From Isoetes taiwanensis (Eukaryota > Streptophyta > Lycopodiopsida > Isoetales > Isoetaceae), in NCBI GenBank assembly GCA_021234155.1, contig JAJEKV010000113.1:124001-188000 (forward strand): a stretch of DNA of 64,000 bases, in the 5' to 3' direction. The position numbers and the translations under genes were made by a program. This document shows positions 54,811-64,000 of the stretch, in pieces; position 1 is the stretch's first letter; each line of letters begins with the position of its first letter. The notes beneath the pieces are model-generated. The model saw nothing but the letters and a program-made list of their open reading frames with translations, did no database searches and was not told where the DNA came from.

Positions 54811-54980
54811 TAAAATAATGTCGGGCCGACCTTGATGGAACTAATAGAAAATAACAATTCTAACAAATCAAGAGAGACGACGATTAAGGGTGGCGAAGGG
54901 GAGAATGACGTTGACGGCGAAATAAACGAAGATGATAGGTATGGCCTTGCCCACGAAATCGCGCCACGCATGATTTAATT
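54811..54980 (+). other. Open tail after gene (v), possible C-terminal extension
   Basis: After two in-frame stops (TAG TAA at 54808-54813) the same frame is open for ~55 codons (TLMELIENNNSNKSRETTIK, acidic GEGENDVDGEINEDD) to TAA at 54979. It may be the true C-terminus with the stops being errors, or chance. The A/G-rich insertion starts right after it. Confidence 0.3.
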
Positions 54981-56030
54981 CTGGGAAGGGACTCGAGAGA
55001 CACAAAACCGGTAGATGATAGGCTTGTCATTCATCACAAAGAGCAATGATATACAATGTGTGGAAAAACTAGGGAGAGAGAGGGGATAGCCGACCATAGG
55101 AACAATAATATCGACTACCCCTAAAAGAAATTTGCCAAGGCAAAATAAAGGGTAATGGCGACAACTTCTCACCGGATAAAAACCTCGCCTTTCGGTTTTC
55201 GAGGAAAACCCTAATGAGAAATGGTCGCCAACAACCTTGAATGTGTTGCCTCGGAGAACGGAGAGAAACGAGGTTGATGGCGAACGCAAAAATAGAGCAC
55301 GACCCCAGCTAAGCAGCCTCCCCACGAATGTGTCCATGGAGAACCGAAGGAGAGGGGGGTGATGGCGCAGGAAAAGAGAGGGACCCCTGCAGACGGGAAA
55401 AACGGAATAACTGCAAAACAATACCAAAAACCCCAAAAGAACACCCGTAAATGGTCGAGAGAAAACAACATGACAAAGCCGCACCAAGAAGGTCCTAAAA
55501 AATGAAAAACAGAGGAAAAAAAGAACATAACAGAAAAAGATCATATAGGGTGGAAAAAAAGCATCACCCAGCAGGTGGAGAACCATTATGTAAAACATGC
55601 ATCACCCTCGAGGTGGAAATAAACAAAGATAAAGCATCACCCGGTGGAGAACCATTATGTAAAATATGCATCACCCTCGAGGGTGGAAATAAATAGCATC
55701 ACCCGCGGTGGAGAAACAACACAACAAGAGGGCAATGGAATGTAAACATAAGAATAGCAAAGGAGCGGGAAATGTAAACATAAGAATAGCAACACTCACA
55801 AAGTGGAAAACAACAAAAGAGTTATGAACAGAAAAAAATACAAATGAAAAAGACTCATGCTTGCCACCGCACGCAGGGCGGGAAGGAGGGAAGCCACGAG
55901 AGGAGAAAAAGAGCTGCTTTGGAGAGGATCTGTAGATAACCCAGCCAAAATGAAAAAAATGGTCCTAATATGGCCTTTCCTCCCTTCAGATAAGCGTCCG
56001 ATGGCCTTGATCGATGGGATTCCCAGAAGG
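54981..56030. mobile_element. A/G-rich insertion unit 1 (1.05 kb)
   Basis: It begins CTGGGAAGGGACTCGAGAGA and ends in a ~125 bp segment closing with GATCGATGGGATT. The unit that follows starts with a near match of this beginning, and its end at 62825-62950 repeats the same ~125 bp (GAAGCCACGAGAGGAGAAAA, GAGCCAAAATGAAAA, GATCGATGGGATT). It contains the AGCATCACCC-GGTGGAG minisatellite (55555-55720). The + strand is strongly A/G-rich. No coding capacity; it reads as a non-autonomous relative of unit 2. Confidence 0.45.
55555..55720. repeat. Minisatellite of AGCATCACCC(N)GGTGGAG units
   Basis: Five or so units such as GCATCACCCGGTGGAGAACC and GCATCACCCTCGAGGTGG follow one another with short A-rich spacers; two more occur at 57322-57362. 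Each unit holds a small CACCC...GGGTG inverted repeat. Confidence 0.7.
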
Positions 56031-57782
56031 GACTCCGCGAGAGACACAAACCGTCGACCACCAAAGGACTTCCTCAACTATAAGCCTAGTCGCTATGTAA
56101 ACCTCCGTGAAGCCGATAGCAAGAAGATACTCCTCGCCACCACCCCGAAAGCAACATAGGATAAAGGATGCGAGAGAAAGGAGAGGAGCGAAAAAGAGAG
56201 TCACGGATGGAGGATCAAGAGATGATAGGAACCGGTAGAAATTAGGCTAAGGATAGTGGATGGGGCATGCTAATGAAGGCAAGCGAAGCTAAAGAAATCG
56301 ATGACCACGCAAATTGGTCTCGCTTGGAGTGGCAGAGGAGAAAGGAAACCGTGGTCCCAAAAGTCCGAAGCTACATGTCGACGAGAACCAAAGCAGCCGA
56401 AAGCCGGGGGGGAGAAAACGGTTGAAGAAGAAGAGCCGGAAGCCGCTATGGATTTTCTTCCGTGATTGCCCAATGACCTGAAAAAGGAAAGGACATTAGA
56501 GAAAACAATGAAAAGAAAAGTACACGCCATGATGACGGGTTTTTCCAAACAAGAAGGCTTGATGAAGAAACAAACCACGCTAACGCCGCATAAATGCACA
56601 TATGATATGAATGCGGATCACTAATGTCAATATGCGGAAAAGAGGTCAAACCATAAACTAGATAAAGGAAGATGAATATCAAGAGTGGTAAGGTGAACCT
56701 AAAAAGCAACGTCGCAAAGCTTACCAATACAAGACAAACACCAACGAATGAGCCACCACCGAGGAATGTCAAGAAAAAGAGGTTGACAACAAGAAGTCTA
56801 AAGCAAAGAAGTTCATAATGAGGGAGAGTGAAATGCCAAGGTCCGGTTCTGTGGTAGCATAGGAGAAATGTGTAGTGATGTCGGAAGACAAATACCATAT
56901 GCAAAAAATGAATAAAGGCCCCATAGGAAAACAAACTTTGGCAAACGAGGGATGAGATCGAAGAAGAGAATGGAGACATACTAGCACCGAGCAAAAGGAA
57001 GGTCAAGAAGGAAACTAAAGGTAATCTGGAGTACAAACGAAAAAAAAAATGAGGCGTAACTTCATAAACTATAAGCCCAGCAACACCGAAACCGCCAGTG
57101 TCGACTTGGTGACCAGTGACAGAAAGCGAGGGTGAGGCGAAGAGGAGTGCCAACGACCGTGAGCACGTGAAGAATGGGAATGTAGAAGGCACCCATGAAC
57201 GATTAAGGAGAACAAGAATGTGCATAATGGTGAAGCGACAAACTGCAAAACTACAAGCACCCAAATTGATGTGAGCGATTAGAAATGAGAAAAAATCAAC
57301 AATTCATGAAAAAGAGGGGATAGCATCACCCGGTGGAGAAAAGCATCACCCAAATGGGTGGAAGAAAAACACATGATAAACGAAATTTATGTCCAAATAT
57401 AGCTAAATAGCAAATATGATGTATAAGGGTAGCACAATGCATAATGATAGCGAGCGACAAATGAAGTCCCCAAAAAGACAATAAAGTTATGTTTTAAGCC
57501 CAAGGATAAATCGACGAAAAGAGGAATGCAAGCCAATGAACAAATCAACAGGAAAATAACCACGTGACAAGAGCCCAAATGGGCTAGAAAAGTGTAAAAC
57601 ACGATGTTTAATAACAACATGAACAATGCTATAATCCCCAACATCGAGTATATACCAAATGCCAAAGTAGGATACGAAAATGATCGAGTGTGAGCGGGGG
57701 GCAAAATAATGGATGAAGCCCCCATAACTAAAAATCAAGGAAAGAATATACAATATGAAAATACGACATGAAGTTTAAACCA

Positions 57783-58375
57783 ATGAGGTGAATAGGCTTC
57801 AAAGGATAAATATGGTGCAAAAGAGCTCGCAAAATGCAAAACATGACAAAGTGCAAAAACATGGCAAAGAGAAGAATGTAAAAAGGTTGAATGAGTATAA
57901 GGAAGTGCCAAACGCAACATGCGGGCGATCCGAAAAAAAGCTAAATAGCACAAATACAAATGACGGTAATACTAAGGCCGAAAACCAAAACCGAAAAGAA
58001 CAAGGCAAGAACACAACGCCAAAATCGACAAGGTGCCAAATCGACTTAAAAGAGGTCAAACCATAAACCGGATAAAGGAAGATGAATATCAAGAGTGCTA
58101 AGGTGAGAGTGGAATTCATGAGGTGAATAGGCTTCAAAGGATAAATATGGTGCAAAAAGAGCTCGCAAAATGCAAAAACATGACAAAGTACAAAAACATG
58201 GCAAAGAGAAGAATGTGAAAGGTTGAATGAGTATAAGGAAGTGCCAAACGCAACATGCGACGTATCCAAAAGCTAAATAGCACAAATACAAATGGCGTGT
58301 AATACTAAGGCCGGAACCGAAAAACCCTAAAAAACAATTGCAAGAACACAACGCCAAACGACAAGGTGCCAAAAG
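57783..58375. repeat. ~330 bp direct duplication
   Basis: The segment starting ATGAGGTGAATAGGCTTCAA at 57783 recurs at about 58119, continuing through GTGCCAAACGCAACATGCG and AAATAGCACAAATACAAATG to CAAGAACACAACGCCAAA in both. The link AAAGAGGTCAAACCATAAAC at 58051 also occurs at 56639, so a third partial copy exists there. Confidence 0.8.
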
Positions 58376-61221
58376 GACTCCTGTGAGCCCCTAGCAACGA
58401 AAGGGTCATGAGATCATTAAGGGACATCGACATTATCTCTATATTGTCTCTACATTGGCTCTACATTGTTTCTATCGAGGGGACATATGTACACAAATTC
58501 AAAAGAGTCGATTCATGATAAATAACCAATCCCCCTATAGAAATGGAAAAATACCCACATTCATGTATCTAGATAAATTGAGTAAGCCACCACGTGAAGA
58601 AAAAGTGGCAGAGATATCTGGATCCACCAACCTAAAGCCCATAAAGAACCAATAAAAGAAAAATCATCGAACACATAAAATGCATGTATCTAAGCAAAAA
58701 TCGGAGGAGCCATAGCCCATAAAAATCAATAGAATAAAATCATCTAGCACATAGAAAAAAATGCATGTATCTAAGCAAAATGAAGGAACCACCATATGAT
58801 ACAAAAATGTTTCCATTGATCGTATTCTAAGACAAGAAACCGTCAAAGAGTAGGTCCCATTATGTCTAGCAATGTCAAAGGCAACTCTAGATGCTAAAAC
58901 AAGAAGAGAACCGGTATAGTACTCATAAGAACCACCAAAAATCAATAATCTAAAAGAATACTACAAAGGAACTTACCATAGTAAATATGTGAACAACAAG
59001 CATCGACATGACCCTAAGCAAAAAAACCCCAACATATGGAATACTTGGAACACAAGCCTCAGAGCAATATTGAAAATAACTAAGATGGCATCCACAAGTC
59101 GGTAACAATATTTAAACAACCGGCAATGTAAAAAGACAAAGTGCAACGGCAAATGTGGTGAATAAATCTCGCAATCAAAAGAATGAAACCATGAGAATGC
59201 AAAAGATATAAAATAGAAAAACAACAAAGACAAACCAGAGGGAAACAACACATAGGCCACGAAAGAAACTAAAGTAAAAATCTTGGGCGAAACATAAACC
59301 GGAAAATCAACCTAATAACCCGGACAATCGTTGAAAGAGTGCGGTTACATCCAAAAAATAAGATAAAACCACAAGTGCAAAAAAATAAAACCCAACAACT
59401 ATGGGAAACCTAGAATGTAGAAGATAATACCACCGAATAACGATATACCACGAGCCAAGTGTAGTGCATCACACATAAGATATAAACACAAGTGCAAAAG
59501 ATAAAACCCAAACCACCATGGGGAAACCCTAAACACGTAAAAGAATGCCACATATAACCACATGGGAACCACAATATAAAAAAATAACATACAAAAGAGA
59601 TACATGCCTCGGAGAAATAACACGCATTAAGGCCATACGCAACCTACCATGGAAATGGAATGCCTCAATGTAAAAAAGACAAATGCAACCCTAAGATGGT
59701 GGCCACAAATCTAAAGGCAATAAAAGATAATAAACCAAGAGACTATGCAGTAAAGAAATTATGAAAACAAGACAACATCCCAAGTAACCGACCACAAGAC
59801 GAAACGAGGTAAAAAGTGAGCCAAACATAAACAAGAGAAAAACAAATACGGAGAGCATAGACCCATTTAAATAGTATGGTGCATCGAATCCACGATTAAA
59901 ACACAAGTGCAAAGAAGAAAAAATCCGAAAACAACCATGAAAAGCCACAAATTCAAAGGATAATGTCACATATATAAAAACTAGATGTCCATCAACTTGA
60001 AAAGGTAACATACGAAAAGAGATAACATGGGAGGAAAACCACCCCCAAAAACAAAAGCCCCTAGATGCCTCATATTCTAATGCAATTATGAATAAGACAT
60101 GAGAAAAAATATAACAATCGAAAACCCCGCATAGGAAAAAAAAAAAAAAGGGACACCCAAATGATAGAAAATATAATGTAAATGTGACTTCGTAATTCCC
60201 TCCGAGGGTATATGTAAAGGGGGGCATAAGATAACCTATGTAACCATTATAAAAATCAAAGGCTACTGAAAAGGCCATGATAAGTAAAATAGGGAGCATA
60301 AGACAAATAGTAACCGATGGAGAAAATATGTTGAAAAGAGGAACAAACGCCAGATAAATGAGATGATCCAATGAATATAGGCAACTGATCATGCATATCG
60401 TAGAGTCAAAAGTGCCAGTAAGCACAAATGAGAAGAAAAAGATGCCAAACCCATAATTAAATGCAAATACCAAACCCAATCCCCATGAACAATAGTTGAA
60501 AATAATTATGTAGGCAGCTAACTAAAACATAAAACTAACTAAAACATAAAACGACTTGAACAATATAAAAATTGTGAGCTAAGGAAACATAAAAGGCTAA
60601 GAGACATGGACGAACCCAGAGCGACGAAACAAGTGCCGCATTGGAACATACAAACGCGAAACAAGCTAACAAAACAAATTTCAAATCTTTCTGTGGGAAA
60701 TCCGGAAAAAGAGAAAATCCAAATCCACAGGAGAAAAAAAGGTAAGAGCAAAAACATATGCATGCCATCGCCGGGCGGCCGCAAATTGACCTCCTATAAG
60801 GAAGAAAAGCAATCGAAAAGGGAAGGGAAAAGAAGAACGCCATAGGTGTGCTTTTGCCATCGCCATCTCCTCGTGCATGCTCGTCCACGATAGGCTGGCG
60901 GCCGACTGCGGATAAAGGAGGAATGAAAAGATTGGAAAAGATCGCCACCATAGCCGCTTATTTGTTGCCGAAAGTGGCCATCTCCACTTTCTGGACTTGA
61001 AGTCGCCCCAAATACCATCCGGAAAAATCGAGCTCCAAGGCATGGTTTGAAAAATCCCCGAATCGACATGGCCCAATCAGAAATCTGCCTTGAGAAAAAG
61101 AAACGAAAATAACAAACAAGAAACAAGGGTCCGATCCACCAAAAATTTGAAAACAACCATCCTTAGAAACAAGTGGGAGCAGGGGTGAAATGAAACGCTG
61201 AGTCCGTGGCAAACCGCAAGA

Positions 61222-61292
61222 GGCCTACTAAATGGACAAGCTCATACCCGAGAGGCCCGCTAGATGGACAAGCTCATACCGCATCCGCCCCG
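61222..61292. repeat. Tandem 37 bp duplication
   Basis: GAGGCCTACTAAATGGACAA-GCTCATACC and GAGGCCCGCTAGATGGACAA-GCTCATACC follow one another with a short joining CGA. Noncoding. Confidence 0.7.
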
Positions 61293-61431
61293 CGTAGCAT
61301 GGAGCATAGGAAAAATCCATGCATCCACGCAAGTCGCATGTAGCATATAGAGGAAGGCCAACGAGGAATCGAAAAGAGACCGTGGCATGATCTAATTGGA
61401 GAAGAAGCTAGAAAGGATCAAAGCTCATGTG

Positions 61432-61745
61432 AGAAACAATATAATATCATAAAGCTTAAAAAGAAAGGTTTTTAACCATTTATATCAAAACAACAAGAAC
61501 ATAATAAAGAGAACGTTTCAATACAGTTATCTACAAAACAAGGAACCCTATAAGGAGTAAATGCATGCGAAAAACATTATAATATCATAAAGCTTAAAAA
61601 GAAAGGTTGCGAGAAACATTATAATATCATAAAAGCTTAAAAAGAAAGGTTAGGAAAAGATGAGTTCTAAGCGGATTTGAACTTGGGTCTTTGCTACAAT
61701 GGATTTAAACCCAACCAACTAGACTAGTAGATGTGTAATAAATTA
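61432..61745 (-). mobile_element. Second tRNA-derived SINE (minus strand) with triplicated 3' segment
   Basis: Reading the minus strand from 61745: an A box TAGTCTAGTTGG matching the pol III consensus, then a B-box-like AGTTCAAATCC near 61671-61681. To its 3' side a ~40 bp segment (AACATTATAATATCATAAAG plus CTTAAAAAGAAAGGTT on the + strand) occurs three times, at about 61438-61470, 61574-61608 and 61614-61651. A tRNA-like head plus repeated tail fits a SINE that differs from the one at 29570. Confidence 0.5.
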
Positions 61746-62971
61746 AAACCAAGGGTTTAATAAGAATCGTAAACAAACACAAACAAACCTAACAAGGGGA
61801 CTCCCTTTTGTGCGAGGACAAGGCCTAATGGCAAAGCAAGGTCGTAACAGTCGGATGGCGAGGAATCATGCGGATTTATAGAAGCAAGGTCGGATGGATG
61901 AATCTTTGGAATAGGAGTGTGAGAGGCCGTCTACGGCTTTGTTCTATCCAAGTTTCTAGGTATGCAATTGTAGAGCTTGAGGAACCCATATCTGAAAACA
62001 TTCGAAGAAAACAGAGATGATCAAGAGGCATCCGCTTAGAATACAACAGAGGTTTAAATTGAAGAAAAATCCCTTTCGCAGAAGTAAAACAGGATAAGCG
62101 TGTCCGGAGCCCATCGGCGTAGGAAGAGGCAAAGGTGAAGGCTACGAAAAAGAAAACAACGGCGCAGAAGAGCGGGGTTGGTTGGAGCAGATCAGGGCGG
62201 GAGATGGCCACATGGAAGAGATCAAACTAACAATCGAGGAGAAGAATGAGAATCCGAAAGCATGATAGAAGAGATTAAACCCATAATGAAAAAGAAAAAG
62301 GGATGATACCAATGAGACTTAGAACCCGGAAACAGTCGGCGCAGTAGGCTACTCCCGCCGAAAGGATCTGGATACAACCACGAAACTCATGGCTGATGGT
62401 CAAGATCGCAGCCAAGCCATGCCCAAACGAAAAGAAGGAACCCGGATACCCGGTGACGGAAAAAAGCGGACTCCAACGATTTGCATATGCAGCCCACAAG
62501 AATCGTTATCACCAACCATGCATGCTAATAGTAAGATGAGTGCATCCAAAAGAGAGACATGCACAAATAAGTGAGAGCAACACCTTTCGCTTAGCAAGAT
62601 CGAGATGAAAACATATGAAGAAGAACAAGATTGCACAAAAATTGCACAAATCCCGATGATATTGAAACCTTTAAGAGGATGATCAAGGAAAACTCGCCAA
62701 GAAAAAACCGAGCGACGAGGTCGAAGAAGATCCAAGAGGTGATACCAAACAAGAGATTCGATGAAGAGAAAAACATCGTGGATAAAGAGAAAAACATCGT
62801 GGGCGGGGAACGCGTGGACGAAGAAAGCCACGAGAGGAGAAAAAGAGCTGCCGTGAGAGGACGCCGATAACCGAGCCAAAATGAAAATGGCCTAATATAG
62901 GCTTTCGTCCCTTTCGGAATGGCGATCCGATGGCTCTGGATCGATGGGATTTGTATTACCTTTGAATTAAA

Positions 62972-63055
62972 TCGCGCCAGTGCTTTGATTATTTTCGTTG
63001 TCAAACTAAATCACGAGGGCGGTTTGGTTGACTATCTCAAATCACGCTTGGCGTT
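62972..63055. repeat. Palindrome-motif cluster in resumed giant element
   Basis: Three half-decayed units (AAATCGCGCCAGTGCTTTGA, AAATCACGAGGGCGGTTTGG, AAATCACGCTTGGCGTTTG) with A/T spacers, like the intronic arrays at 12793 and 52592. They show that the giant element resumes to the right of the insertion. Confidence 0.55.
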
Positions 63056-63159
63056 TGTATTGTTTGTGTTATCGTATCTTCGACCCGGATACATGTTTGA
63101 TGTTTCGCTTCCATTGCGTTTCTAAGAAGGTTGTGGTGTTAACCTAAACTGAGTCCTTT

Positions 63160-63709
63160 GCAAGACTTTTTCAAAATAAGAGATCAGTTTCATCAGACAC
63201 TAGTAGAATCAAACACCAAGTGGATCTATCCGCGGCCGCACTTGAAGGAGATGCTAGATGAGAGGCATTGAGGTTATTTCGAGTTGGTATTTGGTCATCC
63301 ATGGAACTAAGGAACATCAAGGATACTTTGGAGGCAATGGGAGAAATGCATAGACATTGGTTGACCTTTTGGGATCAGAACAAATGTGTGAAGTTCACTA
63401 ATCTCAAGGATCCAACAGGCAAGCCTATCTTCATCAAACACTTGAGTAACATGATGGACGAACTTGGTATCGAGAATAAGGATGATATAATCATAGTGGA
63501 TGATGATGCTCTCAAATGCTTCTACAATCAAACGCAGTTCCGAATCCACCATCTTACGATCCAAAAACTTTCGCGACGATGATTTTCCGGTGAAGTTTGT
63601 GTCTATTATGCATAATTTGGCTATGGGGATGACGGTGGGTGAAGTGTTAGATTCATACCAGGCCCTGGATAGAAACGTGACATGGAACCACACCTTGTTA
63701 AATACGTGA
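63160..63709 (+). pseudogene. Giant-element gene fragment near right edge (unknown)
   Basis: Blocks: LQDFFKIRDQFHQTLVESNT and KWIYPRPHLKEMLDERH (63160-63270), then 63268-63582 with KDTLEAMGEMHRHWLTFWDQ, VKFTNLKDPTGKPIFIKHLS and DDIIIVDDDALKCFYNQT, then after a frameshift 63590-63709 with DDDFPVKFVSIMHNLAMGMT and TWNHTLLNT, stop at 63709. Several frames are used in turn, so at least two indels. The protein-like composition is good but no family is recognised. It may be a further gene of the element, as it lies beyond an intron-like palindromic cluster. Confidence 0.45.
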
Positions 63710-64000
63710 AAAACATGGATTGATCCCTTAATGTTTTTTATTGGAATATATGATATTTTTGTATGATATTTGTGCCATGTATCGATAATTTCAGTCCGGA
63801 ATTGCCTATATAAATAATGCAATGTGTTATTATCAAACCTAATATTATCATCTAAATGCTCTTCAATTTTTGGTCTCATCTATGTTAGCAACTTGCTCTT
63901 CATTTTTTGCATATTTCAATTACATATGAAACGCCACACGTGAATCGCAACCTTATGTTATTTTTGAAGTCCAAAAAAAAAGATTAAAAAAACAAAAACC
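63710..64000. other. Right edge, A/T-rich
   Basis: 3' flank of the preceding ORF; no further gene visible before the window ends. Confidence 0.4.

Larger units (their letters stand above)
56031..62950. mobile_element. A/G-rich insertion unit 2 (6.9 kb)
   Basis: It starts CCCAGAAGGGACTCCGCGAG directly after the end of unit 1 and ends GATCGATGGGATT at 62950, after which giant-element sequence with its palindromic motifs resumes. The + strand is A/G-rich throughout, so long minus-strand frames (for example 56446-57264 and 59691-60479) are artefacts of T-poor sequence; I see no domain in them. It contains a 330 bp direct duplication, minisatellites and a SINE head. The class is unknown: no LTR, no reverse transcriptase, no Helicase domain. 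Confidence 0.4.

Noticed and set aside
61660-61745. tRNA gene on the minus strand
   Set aside because: Good A box but no matching acceptor stem; it is better explained as a SINE head.
54975-62879. Many long hydrophobic minus-strand ORFs (up to 272 codons) between 55 and 63 kb
   Set aside because: The + strand is A/G-rich and T-poor, so the minus strand lacks stop codons by composition. The translations are Phe/Leu/Ser/Cys-rich without domains, and no paired copy supports coding.
54985-62950. LTR retrotransposon spanning the A/G-rich region
   Set aside because: Only ~125 bp is shared between the right ends of the two units, with no PBS, PPT or RT.

Overview
This is plant nuclear DNA that has been heavily overwritten by transposons. 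The evidence for a plant is: GT-AG introns with T-rich acceptors, a Ty3/gypsy LTR element primed by a tRNA-iMet-like site, remains of an RKF3-like receptor kinase and a NEK kinase, a SAUR gene, an rDNA fragment and tRNA-derived SINEs. A seed-free land plant (fern, lycophyte or bryophyte) would fit the DUF7869-type genes and the repeat style, but that is inference. I see no bacterial, organellar or viral gene.

The dominant structure is a pair of roughly 10.3-10.7 kb inverted repeats, arm A (about 11592-21850) and arm B (about 43377-54057). They are two copies, in opposite orientation, of one multi-gene element. Each copy carries: (i) a DUF7869/RNase H-like protein gene; (ii) a small acidic-protein gene with one intron; (iii) an ORF of unknown function behind a long leader holding a hairpin; (iv) a short exon with a clean splice donor; and (v) a long spliced gene with nuclear localisation-like clusters and no recognised family. 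Genes (ii) and (iii) share a near-identical ~85 bp TATA promoter module. CACGCC/GGCGTG palindromes recur near promoters and form arrays inside an intron. Arm B continues to the right edge, interrupted at about 54981-62950 by A/G-rich insertions. Arm A is cut at about 11591 by a LINE, which is itself cut by a gypsy element.

Left to right: 1-9214 Ty3/gypsy element (minus strand, 3' LTR cut by the window edge); 9215-11591 LINE A (minus); 11592-21850 arm A; 21851-38220 single-copy-looking spacer holding an unknown ORF, a decayed RKF3-like kinase split by a Mutator-type MITE, a NEK exon fragment, a 2.7 kb 18S-ITS1-5.8S-ITS2-28S rDNA fragment, a SINE, an intact cysteine-rich secreted peptide gene, possible exons of an unknown gene and an intact SAUR gene; 38221-43375 LINE B (minus) carrying a TA-flanked MITE; 43377-54057 arm B; 54058-54981 more of gene (v); 54981-62950 A/G-rich head-to-tail insertions with minisatellites and a SINE head; 62951-64000 the giant element resuming.

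Almost every long coding region is broken by small indels. Wherever two copies can be compared (LTR pair, inverted arms), many differences sit at CG-containing sites, so some frameshifts may be base-calling errors rather than decay. Only the cysteine-rich peptide and the SAUR are single uninterrupted, family-plausible ORFs.
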